The position numbers were made by a program, and so were the translations under genes. This document shows positions 46,612-57,149 of a stretch of DNA of 64,000 nt, piece by piece. The stretch spans positions 239,378-303,377 of the forward strand of contig CAJQUW010007256.1 of the NCBI GenBank assembly GCA_907163375.1, in the 5' to 3' direction. The stretch comes from Prostheceraeus crozeri (Eukaryota; Platyhelminthes; Polycladida; Euryleptidae). Below the pieces are notes generated by a model that did no database searches, was not told where the DNA came from, and saw nothing but the letters and a program-made list of their open reading frames with translations. Every line of letters begins with the position of its first letter. Within the stretch, counting starts at the first letter, position 1.

Positions 46612-47218
46612 CACAGAATTAGATTCATCTTCGCGCGCTTCGGTTTCCTAGAAAGGAAGAATTGTATGTAACCTTGATATTGAAACGGCACATCACAGAA
46701 TCAGACAACTTGCTCCTTCTCGAATGGATAATTCGTGTATCACTTGCTATTGGAAATGGCAAACAATAAGCTGTCAACAGAGGACAGTAGAGCCAGTGAG
46801 AGATGCGTGCGTGCTGTGATATCACTTCGCACACACCAAAACACACATCGATGCCTGGCTTCGATTCAATGTATGCACTATACAGTGAGCAATGCCGAGG
46901 AGAGGATGTGAAATCATCAAGTGAACTAATTTTCGTACGCCTGCTACTTTCTTTAATAATGATCGGAAGGGCCAACATTATGGAGAAAACTTGTGGGCAA
47001 TGATCTGAATTCTTCGAATCTGAAGGAATTTTGGCAATCGAAGCACTTTGCTGGAACTCACATTAATCCGCAAGCGACGCACGACTTTTTTTCCTATCTC
47101 TGTAAGGTATTAGGAATTCCTTTATGCCCACCTAATAATTTCCTCGATGTGCCGTCAATTTCGTATTAATCACACTTCTAGCAAACCGAAGCAGATAAAC
47201 AAAGTATTTAGTTCTGTG
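46612..47218 (-). mobile_element. TIR MITE, family M2, copy 2
   Basis: Ends CACAGAATTAGATTC and AGTTCTGTG, flanked by a perfect 8-bp duplication GGTATGAC (46604-46611 and 47219-47226). It is inverted relative to copy 1, 330 bp away, so the two together form an interrupted inverted repeat of about 1.45 kb in ZFB intron 2. Confidence 0.85.
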
Positions 47219-47562
47219 GGTATGACACATTATGAGCAATTCAAACACATTTGTTCATTATTATCAGTGATGCGAGAAATTCGTTAAATAATATGATGTG
47301 AGAAGTTGGTAATCAGAGCAGACCATCCCTACTATTCATCATCATTTTGTGAATGAAACAATATCTAGCTTGTTCTTAGAAGGTTGACACTTTGAATAAC
47401 TGTGCGATAGACAGAGTAGTCCGTTAGTCTGGGGTACGTAATTCAGGAGTTTGAGTGTAAATGTCTAACTGGAAGTAGGAAGATTGTAATTGTCTAATTT
47501 GTAATATGCGTAAAAACTCTTTCACTCGTTCACGCCAATGATTCAAATCTCTCATGTTTCAG

Positions 47563-49007
47563 ATAATGGTAATCCTGGAGTAGGTGATCAAGTGGTAGCA
47601 TCAAGGTCATACCGCAATGCCCTTGACGAGAACGCGTTGGTGACGTGTGACCTCTGTCACAGAACCATGTTGAGAAGCAGTTTGAGAGGTCATCAGAAAT
47701 TACATTGCAAGTTCTATCGCGATGTCATTGTGCCTGTTGCCGAACCAAATATTTCTCAAGCTGATGCACCTCGATGCTTGATCTGCTTTGACCAATTTCA
47801 AAGAGCACATTCGAGAGACCACAGCATGCGATGCAAGATCATCAATACTACCAAGATGATAGAATTGACTGAATCCGATATCAATGAGAGACTTGTATTC
47901 CCATTGGATGAGATTGACCCTACTATCAGCTGTCCGCATTGCAGTGGACAATTCTCTGATTTGTCACAATTTCACGAGCATCTGGTTGTGAATCATAATT
48001 GCTGTTGGAAGAAACGATTTGCTGATCAGGCAGCTTTTGAATCTTGGTTCGAGGCATCTTCATATCATAATTCATTCGCTCTCCGCAAAAACAGTGCTTC
48101 TAAGGGGACTATCCACCGGCATTATACCTGTAAATATAATGTTAAGCAATCATTAACTTGCTTAGCCTTCATTAAGGTGCATTTTACACTAACTCATGTC
48201 ATTGCTACTTACAATGACGTTCACAATCATGCTGAAGCGAAGAGTAAGAAAATCTCCGAAAATTGTCGTTCCTATGTGTTGAGATTGATAAGACAAGGAT
48301 TTTCAAATCGTCAGATACTTGTTGCTGCCAGAGCTCATTTTGATAGTGAAGAATTGAGGATTTTGAAATTATCAACAATTGGTGGTATGCGTTATCGAAA
48401 TGTCACGAAACACTGGAATAAAAGTCAAATTGATCTTGATCAACTGGCCTTGAATCCGAGCGAGGGTATAAAGAATGAAAATGACAATGTGGTGTCCATA
48501 GAAGCATTTCCTGATAGTCTAGACGACAATGTGGAAGAAGATGACGATTCTTTTGACGCCTCTAGGTTTGAGGGCAATAGCAGTGCATCTCAGCCTCAAT
48601 TAAATGAAGATTCTCAATCTGCGATGCCAACTACCAGTTTTCAGCAAGCTACGATCGAACCAAGTTCTAGTTCAGTGTCTGCTCATACGACGATGCCGAC
48701 TACCAGTTTTCAGCAAACTTCTCGAGATCAATTGAATGGAAATGCACAAACTGTTAATATTATTCCAACTGCTACTTTGCAGCCAATACCCCAAGCTTCT
48801 CACATTCCTCAGCCTCAAGTAGCAGTTTACACACCCTCTTTTGTTGTCCAGCCTGACGCAACGGCACGATCATATTTTCGAGACAACCTTTTCCCTCTCT
48901 TGTTGAAAGCTTTTGATAGCCCAGATGTTACTGAAGCCCAGTGGCAAGAAATAAATAAACAAATTACAATCATTCTAGGGACGAAATTGGAAGTGCAAAT
49001 TCAGTGA
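47563..49007 (+). CDS. ZFB last coding exon: C2H2 zinc-finger / FLYWCH-like protein
   Basis: Terminal exon of about 481 codons ending in TGA. The acceptor CTCATGTTTCAG lies inside the longer open frame, so the ATG at 47538 is intronic and not the start. It encodes three C2H2-like fingers (CDLCHRTM...H...C; CLICFDQF...H...C; CPHCSGQF...HEHLVVNH). A Cys/His module follows (HYTCKYN...CLAF...ATYNDVHNH), like FLYWCH or the MULE transposase N-terminal region. Then come an acidic patch, a Ser/Thr/Gln-rich linker in which MPTTSFQQ occurs twice, and a C-terminal box (ARSYFRDN...PLLLKAFDSPDVT). It is strongly similar to 7313-8556 except in the linker, which is longer here. A nuclear DNA-binding function is inferred; substrate and pathway are unknown. 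Confidence 0.82.
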
Positions 49008-51589
49008 AAATTTGTATGTACGGTAAATGGATTATTTATGTTATTGGAATAGAGTCGATTGAACCAGTCGTATAGATAAACTCATGATCACTGCGACTTA
49101 ACGCAAATTATGTAATTGAAGTATGTTTGATTGAAAGGTCCAATTGATTCGCGTCTGCGTCTCTTGGACGATCCCCTGTCATCTCTTCCCTGTACGATAC
49201 TTCTACCAGCTTTTGTACTGAAAATATATCGAAACTTTCACATGCTCTGTTTTATGTAATGTTTTGAGTCCGAGTTCTACAAAAAAGGTCTGTTATTGAT
49301 GAATGACTTTTGGAAAATTGGAAGCGACAAGTTTTGGATCCTTAACTGTTAGTGCCGATGGATGAAGACAATCTTACTTTCGGTTTGCATGATAGGCAAG
49401 CTCTTGGACCTCACACGATCTTCGAAATCAGGATATGAAAAAATGATTAATTCTTCTGTGTCTACCGACGCAACTCGTTACTTGCACAAGCATGAAGTTC
49501 TTCCGGAGAGCATATGAGAGAAATGGACTGAATGGCAGAATCAAGAATCAAGCTCATCTAAAATTTAACGTGTTTAGATATTCGACTACCATCCGGTGCA
49601 TATGCAGATCGACTAAGCCCTGACCTCAAATATATAGGCTACAGAATGTGAAGCGTTGAGGAGTAGCTTCTGTTTCCAACGTGTGAAACGCTCGCTCGAT
49701 ATTCAGATTCAATGTGCAATCATCGTGAAGTTTTAGACGTCATGTGGTAGAGAATTAAGAAATATTCAAGTATTTTGCATCAAAAAATTATCTCTGGTGG
49801 TCTGACTTTCTATAGCTACTTTCAAATTTTATCTGAATTTTCATCGCGAAAGCTTTTTTTAATATTCCTAATTTTCCATCAAAATCTATAGTATGCTCTA
49901 TATCCAAATAGGCCTATCTATCCCATGCGCATGGTTTATTGGTGTTCTTGAAAGTCACGTGAATTAGCCAAGAGTTGAAACCTAATTACAATTGCTTATA
50001 AGGGCTAAATGAGAAATAGATGCCTAAATTTGAGCCCATTTTCGTACGGTCCTTATCGTGGCAAAAAAGCATTACGGCAGTGGTGCGAATTTGCTGTTTT
50101 GTCGGCTGTGCGATGTGGGAATGGGATGAGACAAAAAGGCTTAGAAATGGTATATTATATAAAGCACAATTCACTGATATTATGTAGTAAGTTTCAAGAA
50201 TATTCATTCAGTAGTTACTCTGAAAAAAATTGTTGAAGATGAGAGCGGTAATACAGCAATTAATGCAATACTTTCAATTCAAGTGGAAGAAAAAATATTC
50301 AAGACTGATGGGGTATCAATTGATGAACACGATCAACTCCATTGCTGTAGAATTCATATCTATTTACAATTTCAGTGAGAATCCGAATATCACACTGAGG
50401 AATTTGCTATTAATAAGGCTCACCCATGTCAACAACGTTCTTCGAGTTATTCACCAGGCTGAAACTACAACATGGATCTATGTATTGCAAACAATAAACA
50501 AAGGTCATAGGGCCAAATGGAATCGATCACCGCAAGTCTGTCAATGTCAAAGATATTGTCAATATTCATTGTATAACATACGCAGCATATGTTGTTTGTT
50601 TTTATTTACTTAAGCGACTATTACATCAATTCTTCTGATAGTTCACATTTATTTTTTCTGTTGCATCATGTAATTTCCTCCTACAAAATTACATATACTA
50701 CTCTACCTGATATGTTGCTATGTAATGCAGATCGACTAATCAGAAATGAAAATAGTTATGAAACTGTAAAACAAAATTCGCAATGTTTTTTCAGCCTAAT
50801 TTAAATGAATGAGCTTTCCTTAATAAAATGATATTTCGTGGTTTCTGTTTTTTTTCTGAATGGTTTTTTGATTATTTTTCGTCGATGCATTGTCGTTTTA
50901 GGGTATTCAATATTGCGTATGAAACTATATTGATGGCGTACGTGCTTCAGAACGATTCTACAGAACTGAAAAACACAAATTTCTGTCATGATTTACTAGT
51001 GAACTACACATATTTGGTAATTTCTGACTGCTGCACGCTCACAAACCCTCGCTCAGAGGTGTGAATTGATATAGCTCCACGGATATAGTGCTTAGGTCTT
51101 GCGAAACTAGTCATTAAGGGGAATTAGCGGTGTTAAAGCTTGAACGCGGAAATACATTGAGAAGCTAAATCTAATCAAGCGAATAATGTTTAGCCGATGA
51201 TTATTAGGAATTGATTGTTGTTGTCAATTGCACTTGCTGTTGAAAATGAAGCACTCAAAAGCTATTGCTAGCATTAAAAGCGTCAAGATATGCATTGTCA
51301 CAACTGATTGAAAGGGCCAAGTAAAGTTTTTATTTCATATTATTATCAAATAGTCCAATATATCTCGACGATGAAATTCACTCATTTTCAAGTGAAGTTC
51401 AAAAATCAAGTAGAAAAGGACAACAGCGTTGGGAAATTCAATTTTGTGATACTATCTTTCAGATGATTGGAGAAGACGTACAAAATTTTATTTTACTTTA
51501 AATTCCTTTAAAGTAGAGTATTTTTAAACTTATAAATTCTGATTATATAGGACTATTGCGTTTTGTTTAAAGCACTATGTACCATAAGA
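49008..51589. other. No gene seen downstream of ZFB
   Basis: Includes the probable 3' UTR of ZFB. A 127-codon plus-strand frame at 50230 begins with TTG and has no motif. AAGTAAAG near 51312 resembles one end of the MITE at 56995-57149. Confidence 0.4.
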
Positions 51590-52440
51590 ATGGGTAGGGT
51601 ACGCGGTTACTAAAGGTAACAGTCAATAGTCAAGTGGGCCACTAAAGTGCACCACGACGACCGATCTGTCTCATGGAAGAATGCTCGTCCATCCAACCCC
51701 GCACAACGAGGGATAAGTGTGGTGGTGTACTATCGTAAAAGATAAACTTGGAAGCTGGTGTACCAAAAAATAGTCAATAAAGAAAACTCATTTGCATTAG
51801 CCAGAAATCCTCCAGGTTATCCCTACTTTAGACTTCTGGCCAGAAGAAGTCCTGAACATCTCCACGTAAGATTGATCAGTGACCCTGTTGGGAAAGAAGA
51901 ATGGACCAATTAGGTCTCTGAACCACATTGCCAACCATGCGAAAAACTTTTCGTAGTGCAGAGGTTCTTCGTGATGCTCAGAAGGTTATTCCGGTCCCAG
52001 ATGCAACAGTTCTGCTTGTTGACATTCCCATGAAGGTGAAAGATAGATTCGTCACTGATGAAGACGTTCTCAGACAAACTACAGATCGTTTTGGATCATT
52101 TCAAAAGCCCATTGACAAAATTCTAATCTTTTATCCATGTCACTTGGTTGTAGCGCATGAAGAATATTTATTTCGTTTGCTTTAAAGCCGGACTTATCAA
52201 GAATACGGCAAATAGCCGAGTAGCTTAAATTCATCTCAGCACTCGCTCGACGAATTGATTTATTCGGGATATTTCCTGAACGCTGATTCTTTGTTTTTCG
52301 TGCGAGCATGCAGTTCGTGGCCTGCTGTATCCAGCTTTGCGACATAGCACAGTTCCACATGTAAAAAGTGAAGATGTTCTTTGTGGAGCTCGCGAATGTC
52401 AACCAAAACGGGTGCGTAGCTGTCGACTAACATCCGCAAG
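51590..52440 (-). pseudogene. Second Tc1/mariner-type transposase relic
   Basis: The minus strand encodes, across frames, NLSYSAICRILDKSGFKANE (helix-turn-helix), SDMDKRLEFCQWAFEMI, then VFISDESIFHLHGNVNKQN (first catalytic Asp region). Further on are PTGSLINL and, very degraded, RQIGRRG near 51650. It is only distantly similar to the element at 30090 and lacks visible terminal repeats, so it is older and from another lineage. Confidence 0.65.
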
Positions 52441-52936
52441 GCTCTTACACTCCTCGTACCAGATGAGTCTAAAAGCGCTGTTCAATTGCATGTGATATTC
52501 TCAATGATTCATATAACAAATTTTCATTATTCAAACCCGGTACGTGGAAATTCAGATAAAAGAAATCGAAAAATAAGCACATGACGATTCAAATCGAACA
52601 GATCTTAAATTTTGCCTCAATCGTATTAATTTCTGTTACAATGGTAAGGTAAGAAATTGAATTTCAGAATAGGAAGATGTGAAAGTAAGATATGATTGTT
52701 GTATATCATATAAAACCTCAAGATCTGATGTGTTAGAAAATGCATTCTACTATCCCATTGATTGCTCGAAAGCAATGTTCTAGATGAATTGGAAAAATGC
52801 TTTCTTTGGATCACCGTGTATTCTTTGTACATTTATCATGTCACTATTATTCGATTGGGCTGGAATGCCAACTACACTGGAATGATTCCAATATTCCTTG
52901 ATTCCATAATACATGTTGGATATTGACATGAATGGT

Positions 52937-53703
52937 TAATAATAACAATAAGCGTTTTATTCGTAACAAAACAATACATGAAAATCTCCAATAGAAATCG
53001 AAGAGATTTATGAGAATATGACATGCGAAAGTACAGAAGTAAAGAATATACAAAGGAAAGTCAAACCCTGTTGTTGTAAAGCACAGCACATGAAATCGAG
53101 AAGCTGTTTCGTCGACGCATAGTTCTTATGGCAGGTAGGATCAATCCAGAGCTGCGATTTGATTCAGGAGGGAGTAGATGATGGAGAATATGAGTTGGAT
53201 CACGAAGTGCTTGACGAGACAATCTCAGAGCAAGATCTTCTCGACGTTTGGTGACGTTCAACATGTCGCATCGATCACAATGCCTGGTATTGAAACCGTG
53301 TATGATGCGGAAAGATCTCCTAAAAAGCGTAACAAGTTTCTTGTTCAGAACACTACCAGGATAAATAAACACGCTAGAAGCATAGTCCATCAAGGAGCGA
53401 ATAATAGTTGTAAACTACTACAAGTTGATCATGATCAAGAATAGGTTTTAGAATACGCAGAACATACAGACGCTTAGATACAGATGTAGCAATATACTTA
53501 AAATGATTGGACCAATCGAGCTTGTCATTAAATACAAGCCCCAGCATTTTCAGAAAACGAACACTTTCAAAATCAGTAACATCACGTAAAATGACACTTG
53601 AAAAATTGATATTCAAAACTTGTATCTTACTCTGATTAATTATCATACGATGATCATTACACCAATTGGAAAAATGGTTCACTTCTGATGAAAATATGGA
53701 CAA
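52937..53703 (-). pseudogene. 5'-truncated LINE, RT C-terminal region
   Basis: The minus strand encodes MIINQSKIQVLNINFSS, VRFLKMLGLVFNDKLDWSNH, then MDYASSVFIYPGSVLNKKL and HCDRCDMLNVTKRREDLALR. These are the post-catalytic and thumb blocks of a LINE reverse transcriptase (L-G-x-x-x-x-x-L-x-W-x-x-H). It ends at an AATAATAACAATAA tail. The catalytic YADD block is missing. Confidence 0.75.
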
Positions 53704-53751
53704 GTCATTGGGTTGATCTTTGAACTTACATTAAAATCACTATAGATTATC

Positions 53752-53832
53752 ATAGCATTCGAACTCGTTAGATTTAAATGTCCCTCACTTTGCGGGTTCG
53801 AGCATTTAAGATATCTAACTCGTGGAATGCTA
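53752..53832. repeat. Hairpin-forming inverted repeat
   Basis: ATAGCATTC..ACTCGTTAGAT pairs with ATCTAACTCGTGGAATGCTAT, with an inner TTAAATG/CATTTAA pair, around a GCGGGTTCGAGC loop. It could be a small MITE or a structured RNA; no promoter is visible. Confidence 0.6.
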
Positions 53833-53839
53833 TAAAGAA

Positions 53840-54459
53840 GCAATCATGTACTACTTATGTAAATAAGTATTGTTAAGAATTGGGAAGCTTTCACTGTGTT
53901 CGAACCTTGAATTTACATTGTGTTAATCACAAGTTTCAGATTATTTCCCTTAGCCTTTGATCTTTTAGTGATTCCAGTCCCGCTTCCGCACCGGTGGTTG
54001 TTATAGACATTCACTGTCACATCTAGGTTCATCTGACCAGTCGTTTTGAAGATGGTTTCATCAGAAATATGATATTTGATGGTCCACCAAAATTAACATA
54101 GAAATTATTACAAAATTTTTGTCGATTGTCGAAATCACTTACACTAGAATTTTGAGTTTCGTTGATAACCATGGTTTGTGCTGAAGCAATTTCATAATCT
54201 CGTTTGTAAAATAAATAATTCATTGCTTAAGCGATATGTGGATTTTCACCTTTTCGATGCACTCGCTCGTTTGTTTTCAAATTTTTGGGATCAATTTGAA
54301 ATGACGTCGGTTCATGTGAAAAAAAGATGTGATGTAATATTGAATTGCAACTAACTATTGCAGCTAAATTGAATTTTATTAACACTATAAAAAGGCACAG
54401 AATTCATCTGGCCACATAAGTCATGGATAATTAAACGTCAATGCATCTAATATGTGTGT
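53840..54459. other. No gene seen
   Basis: AT-rich, with no motif or bounded repeat recognised. Confidence 0.4.
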
Positions 54460-55290
54460 ATTCTAAATTTCGCATCACTTTTATTATCTCGGATTCACAG
54501 TTATAGCCTATATGATAAGCTGGTATTCGCATTCATATGCATAGCGAAGGGGTTATGGTTGATGTTTTCACTTATTTCGACTTGGCCAAATCTGAGGTGG
54601 GCCTGTATTTCGCCAACTGATTTCTTTTTGAAATTCGCATTACTCTATGGTATCTATCATAAGCTATCAATGCCGCCTTACATAATTGAATATGAACATA
54701 ACATGAATTGCGTTGCATTATCAGATTTTGTCACAAGGTAGGAATGCAGTATCACACTGTATGATGGGCCAACTGGTGCGATAAGCCTATAATAACATAA
54801 AAAACAGACTAAATAACATTTGAAAATATTATCACTAGTTGAGTGCTGCATAATCTGGCGCCATAATATGCAGATCTACGAACAACAGTGCAATTTAAGT
54901 AGGACTATCTTATCCCTATCAAGCAAAAACGCATGAATGGTGGGTGATTTCACTTATTATCCATTGTTGCCTAATGTTATATCAAATATTGTTAAAATTT
55001 GTATCTTAGTCATTACATAAGTAGCTTCATGCATGGAGGTCACCAACTACAGTAAAGGTGGAGTCTAGAAATCAAATGAAGTGAATTTTTCAGGACTGAT
55101 TTTTTCGGTAAGCGTAGTTTTTTCGAGAATTTATAAGCAAGAAAATCATCTTTATGTCTTTTTTAAGAGTTATGCTAGATATCGGCTAAACTACTGTTTG
55201 CTAAACCACTGTTTCGAAAATTTATAAGCAAGAAAATCATCTTTATGTCTTTTTTAAAAGTTATGCTAGATATCGGTTAAACTACTGTTT
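54460..55290. repeat. Segmental duplication, copy 2
   Basis: Partner of 130-900 in the same orientation. It ends in a block that is itself tandemly duplicated (55122-55291). It lies just upstream of the MTG1-like gene, so the duplication is not confined to the ZFA/ZFB block. Confidence 0.55.
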
Positions 55291-55291
55291 G
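55122..55291. repeat. Tandem duplication, about 85 bp x 2
   Basis: TTTATAAGCAAGAAAATCAT ... GATATCGG occurs twice in succession with few differences, the units being joined by ACTGTTTGCTAAACCACTG. The related sequence near 780-860 has only one unit, so the tandem step came after the segmental duplication. Confidence 0.85.
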
Positions 55292-55616
55292 CAAGAATGT
55301 CCTTGCTCCTAAGTATCATTAATGTACAAAAATTTGGATATCGGGGCATTTGCCTGAATGGCGGATAGAAGCACCTGAAATTGATTTTGTCTGGTTAATT
55401 TGGATGTATTTGGTACTCCTGTGTGGACTACGTGCCCCGGTGTTCAGTGTGACTTAACTTTTCACGCTAGTGATGATAACTGCTTATCACTTTTCAAAAC
55501 ATCTTGGCAGATTGGTTGTTTTCTCCTGTATTGAATAATTTAATGTGTATCTTTATGATAAATTAAATGAATAATAGACTCTCTCCGTGTACTAGCATGC
55601 ATTCCTTCTATTACAG

Positions 55617-56756
55617 CTTCATTTAAAGCGCATCGCTGAGTGTGTGATTCCGACCTTGAGGGTCACACGAAGAGTGGTTGCATCTCCAGGAAATGGATTC
55701 TCAACAATATCTGAGCAGGAGTCTCCCACAGATCGGCCTCCAGGACCGCGCCGAGTACAGCGTGAGAACTTGTTGTGGTATCCAGGTCACATCGCCCGAG
55801 CGAATAAAGATATTACTCGTCGATTGATTAATGTGAACTGTATTATCGAAATACGTGATGCTCGGATTCCCCTCTCAGGAAAGTCGGAACTTTTGAAAGA
55901 AGTGAAAGAGCTCCGTCCGCATATTTTGCTCCTGAACAAAGCAGACCTTGCAGGTTTGAATAAGAGAACTAAAGAATCAATCCAAGACCGTCTCTTCGAT
56001 GAGGAAGGAGTTTCTAAAGTGTTCTTCACCAACATGAATCGTCCGGAGCGACAGCGGGAGATTTTACGTGAGATTGTGGAAATATTTCAAGAACACACCG
56101 GCAACACAGGCAGTGTCAGCGAGGAGGCGGATCTTCTCCTGATGGTCTGCGGATTTCCAAATGTTGGTAAAAGTACTTTTATTAACGCAGCACGTGCTCA
56201 TTTTTCCGGTCGGCGATCCGGTGCTCGAGTTGGTCGTCGAGCGGGTATGACTCGCAACATCGGACAGAAGATCATTATCTCTGAAAGTGACCCTAGGATA
56301 TCTATCCTCGATTCTCCCGGTGTTTTGGATACCAATATGAAGAGCGACATCGAAGCGCTAATGAAGTTAGGCTTGTGCAGTTGTGTCAATTTCGAAACCC
56401 TTGATATGGAACTGTATGTTGACTATGCTCTGTATTTGTGGAATCAGGAACGTAGATTCAAATACGTTCGATACTACAATTTGCCAGAACCGACGGACAA
56501 TGTGATGAAATTTTTATCTTTTATTGCAATGACGAAAGGATTTGTCACTAAACAAAGTTCCAAAGTGTATGGACGCGGTGCTGATGGAGACGGGTCGTTC
56601 GGACCCGACCTCCAAGCGGCGGCGAGATTAGTGTTATCGGACATACATGAAGGGCGGATAGGCGCCATGTTTTATGATAGAGATTTATTGAATGGTGAAA
56701 AGAAGATGCCAATCCCTTTTGTATTTGACAAGAGAAATAAAAAACGAATGAATTAG
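55617..56756 (+). CDS. MTG1: Mitochondrial ribosome-associated GTPase 1 (3' exon)
   Basis: Circularly permuted GTPase of the MTG1/YlqF family, which in mitochondria assists assembly of the large ribosomal subunit. Motifs appear in permuted order: NKAD (G4), then TN (G5 region), GFPNVGKST (G1/P-loop), GMTR (G2) and DSPG (G3). The WYPGHIARA start block and IIEIRDARIPLSG are family hallmarks. The length, about 370 residues, is near full. The frame opens after the acceptor TTCTATTACAG at 55616; no ATG lies near the start and the first in-frame start-like codon is GTG. An upstream exon must therefore supply the initiator and the targeting peptide. No further introns interrupt the frame. Confidence 0.9.
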   Translation, partial: LHLKRIAECVIPTLRVTRRVVASPGNGFSTISEQESPTDRPPGPRRVQRENLLWYPGHIARANKDITRRLINVNCIIEIRDARIPLSGKSELLKEVKELRPHILLLNKADLAGLNKRTKESIQDRLFDEEGVSKVFFTNMNRPERQREILREIVEIFQEHTGNTGSVSEEADLLLMVCGFPNVGKSTFINAARAHFSGRRSGARVGRRAGMTRNIGQKIIISESDPRISILDSPGVLDTNMKSDIEALMKLGLCSCVNFETLDMELYVDYALYLWNQERRFKYVRYYNLPEPTDNVMKFLSFIAMTKGFVTKQSSKVYGRGADGDGSFGPDLQAAARLVLSDIHEGRIGAMFYDRDLLNGEKKMPIPFVFDKRNKKRMN

Positions 56757-56994
56757 TACTGTTTTTTATTAAGGTCGAATGTTTTGGAGATCTGTGATAA
56801 AGAAAACCGATAGTCAATCAAAGCTTAGACCAATGATTTACATTGAGAGTGATGAAGCATCTTAACATATGGAGCTTGAGAAGGGTTTTCTTCAGAAACT
56901 CTTTGTATACCTTTCATTAACAGATGTCGAGACTTTTGTTAAGCATCAACTGTTACAACTGAGAGATTTACGAATTATGCATTGACTGTTCCTT

Positions 56995-57149
56995 AGGAGT
57001 TTGGGAGAGCCAAGTAAAGTTGTAATATTATAACAGAATTTGCTTATTGAAATGTTTTTGAAGATGATTATTAGAATTTTCATAATCGAAATTATTGAAT
57101 TACTTTGATTGAAATATTATATCTTTACTTGGCTTTTCCAAACTTCTAA
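56995..57149. repeat. Short MITE, 155 bp
   Basis: Imperfect terminal repeats AGGAGTTTGGGAGAGCCAAG and CTTGGCTTTTCCAAACTTCT, both continuing TAAAG, around an AT-rich core. It lies in the 3' flank of the MTG1-like gene. A partial end (GGGCCAAGTAAAG) occurs at 51315. Confidence 0.75.

Noticed and set aside
46082..47003. Open frames on both strands inside M2 MITEs.
   Set aside because: They lie within inverted-repeat arms and show no protein motif.
50230..50613. 127-codon plus-strand open frame.
   Set aside because: It starts with TTG, has no motif, no paired splice signals and no relative in the window.
50695..50735. CTCTACCTGATATGTTGCTATG, resembling an M1 end.
   Set aside because: Only part of the terminus matches and no partner end or target duplication is present.
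55644..55646. GTG as a start codon for the MTG1-like gene.
   Set aside because: The frame stays open to a clear splice acceptor at 55616, so an upstream exon is the simpler explanation.
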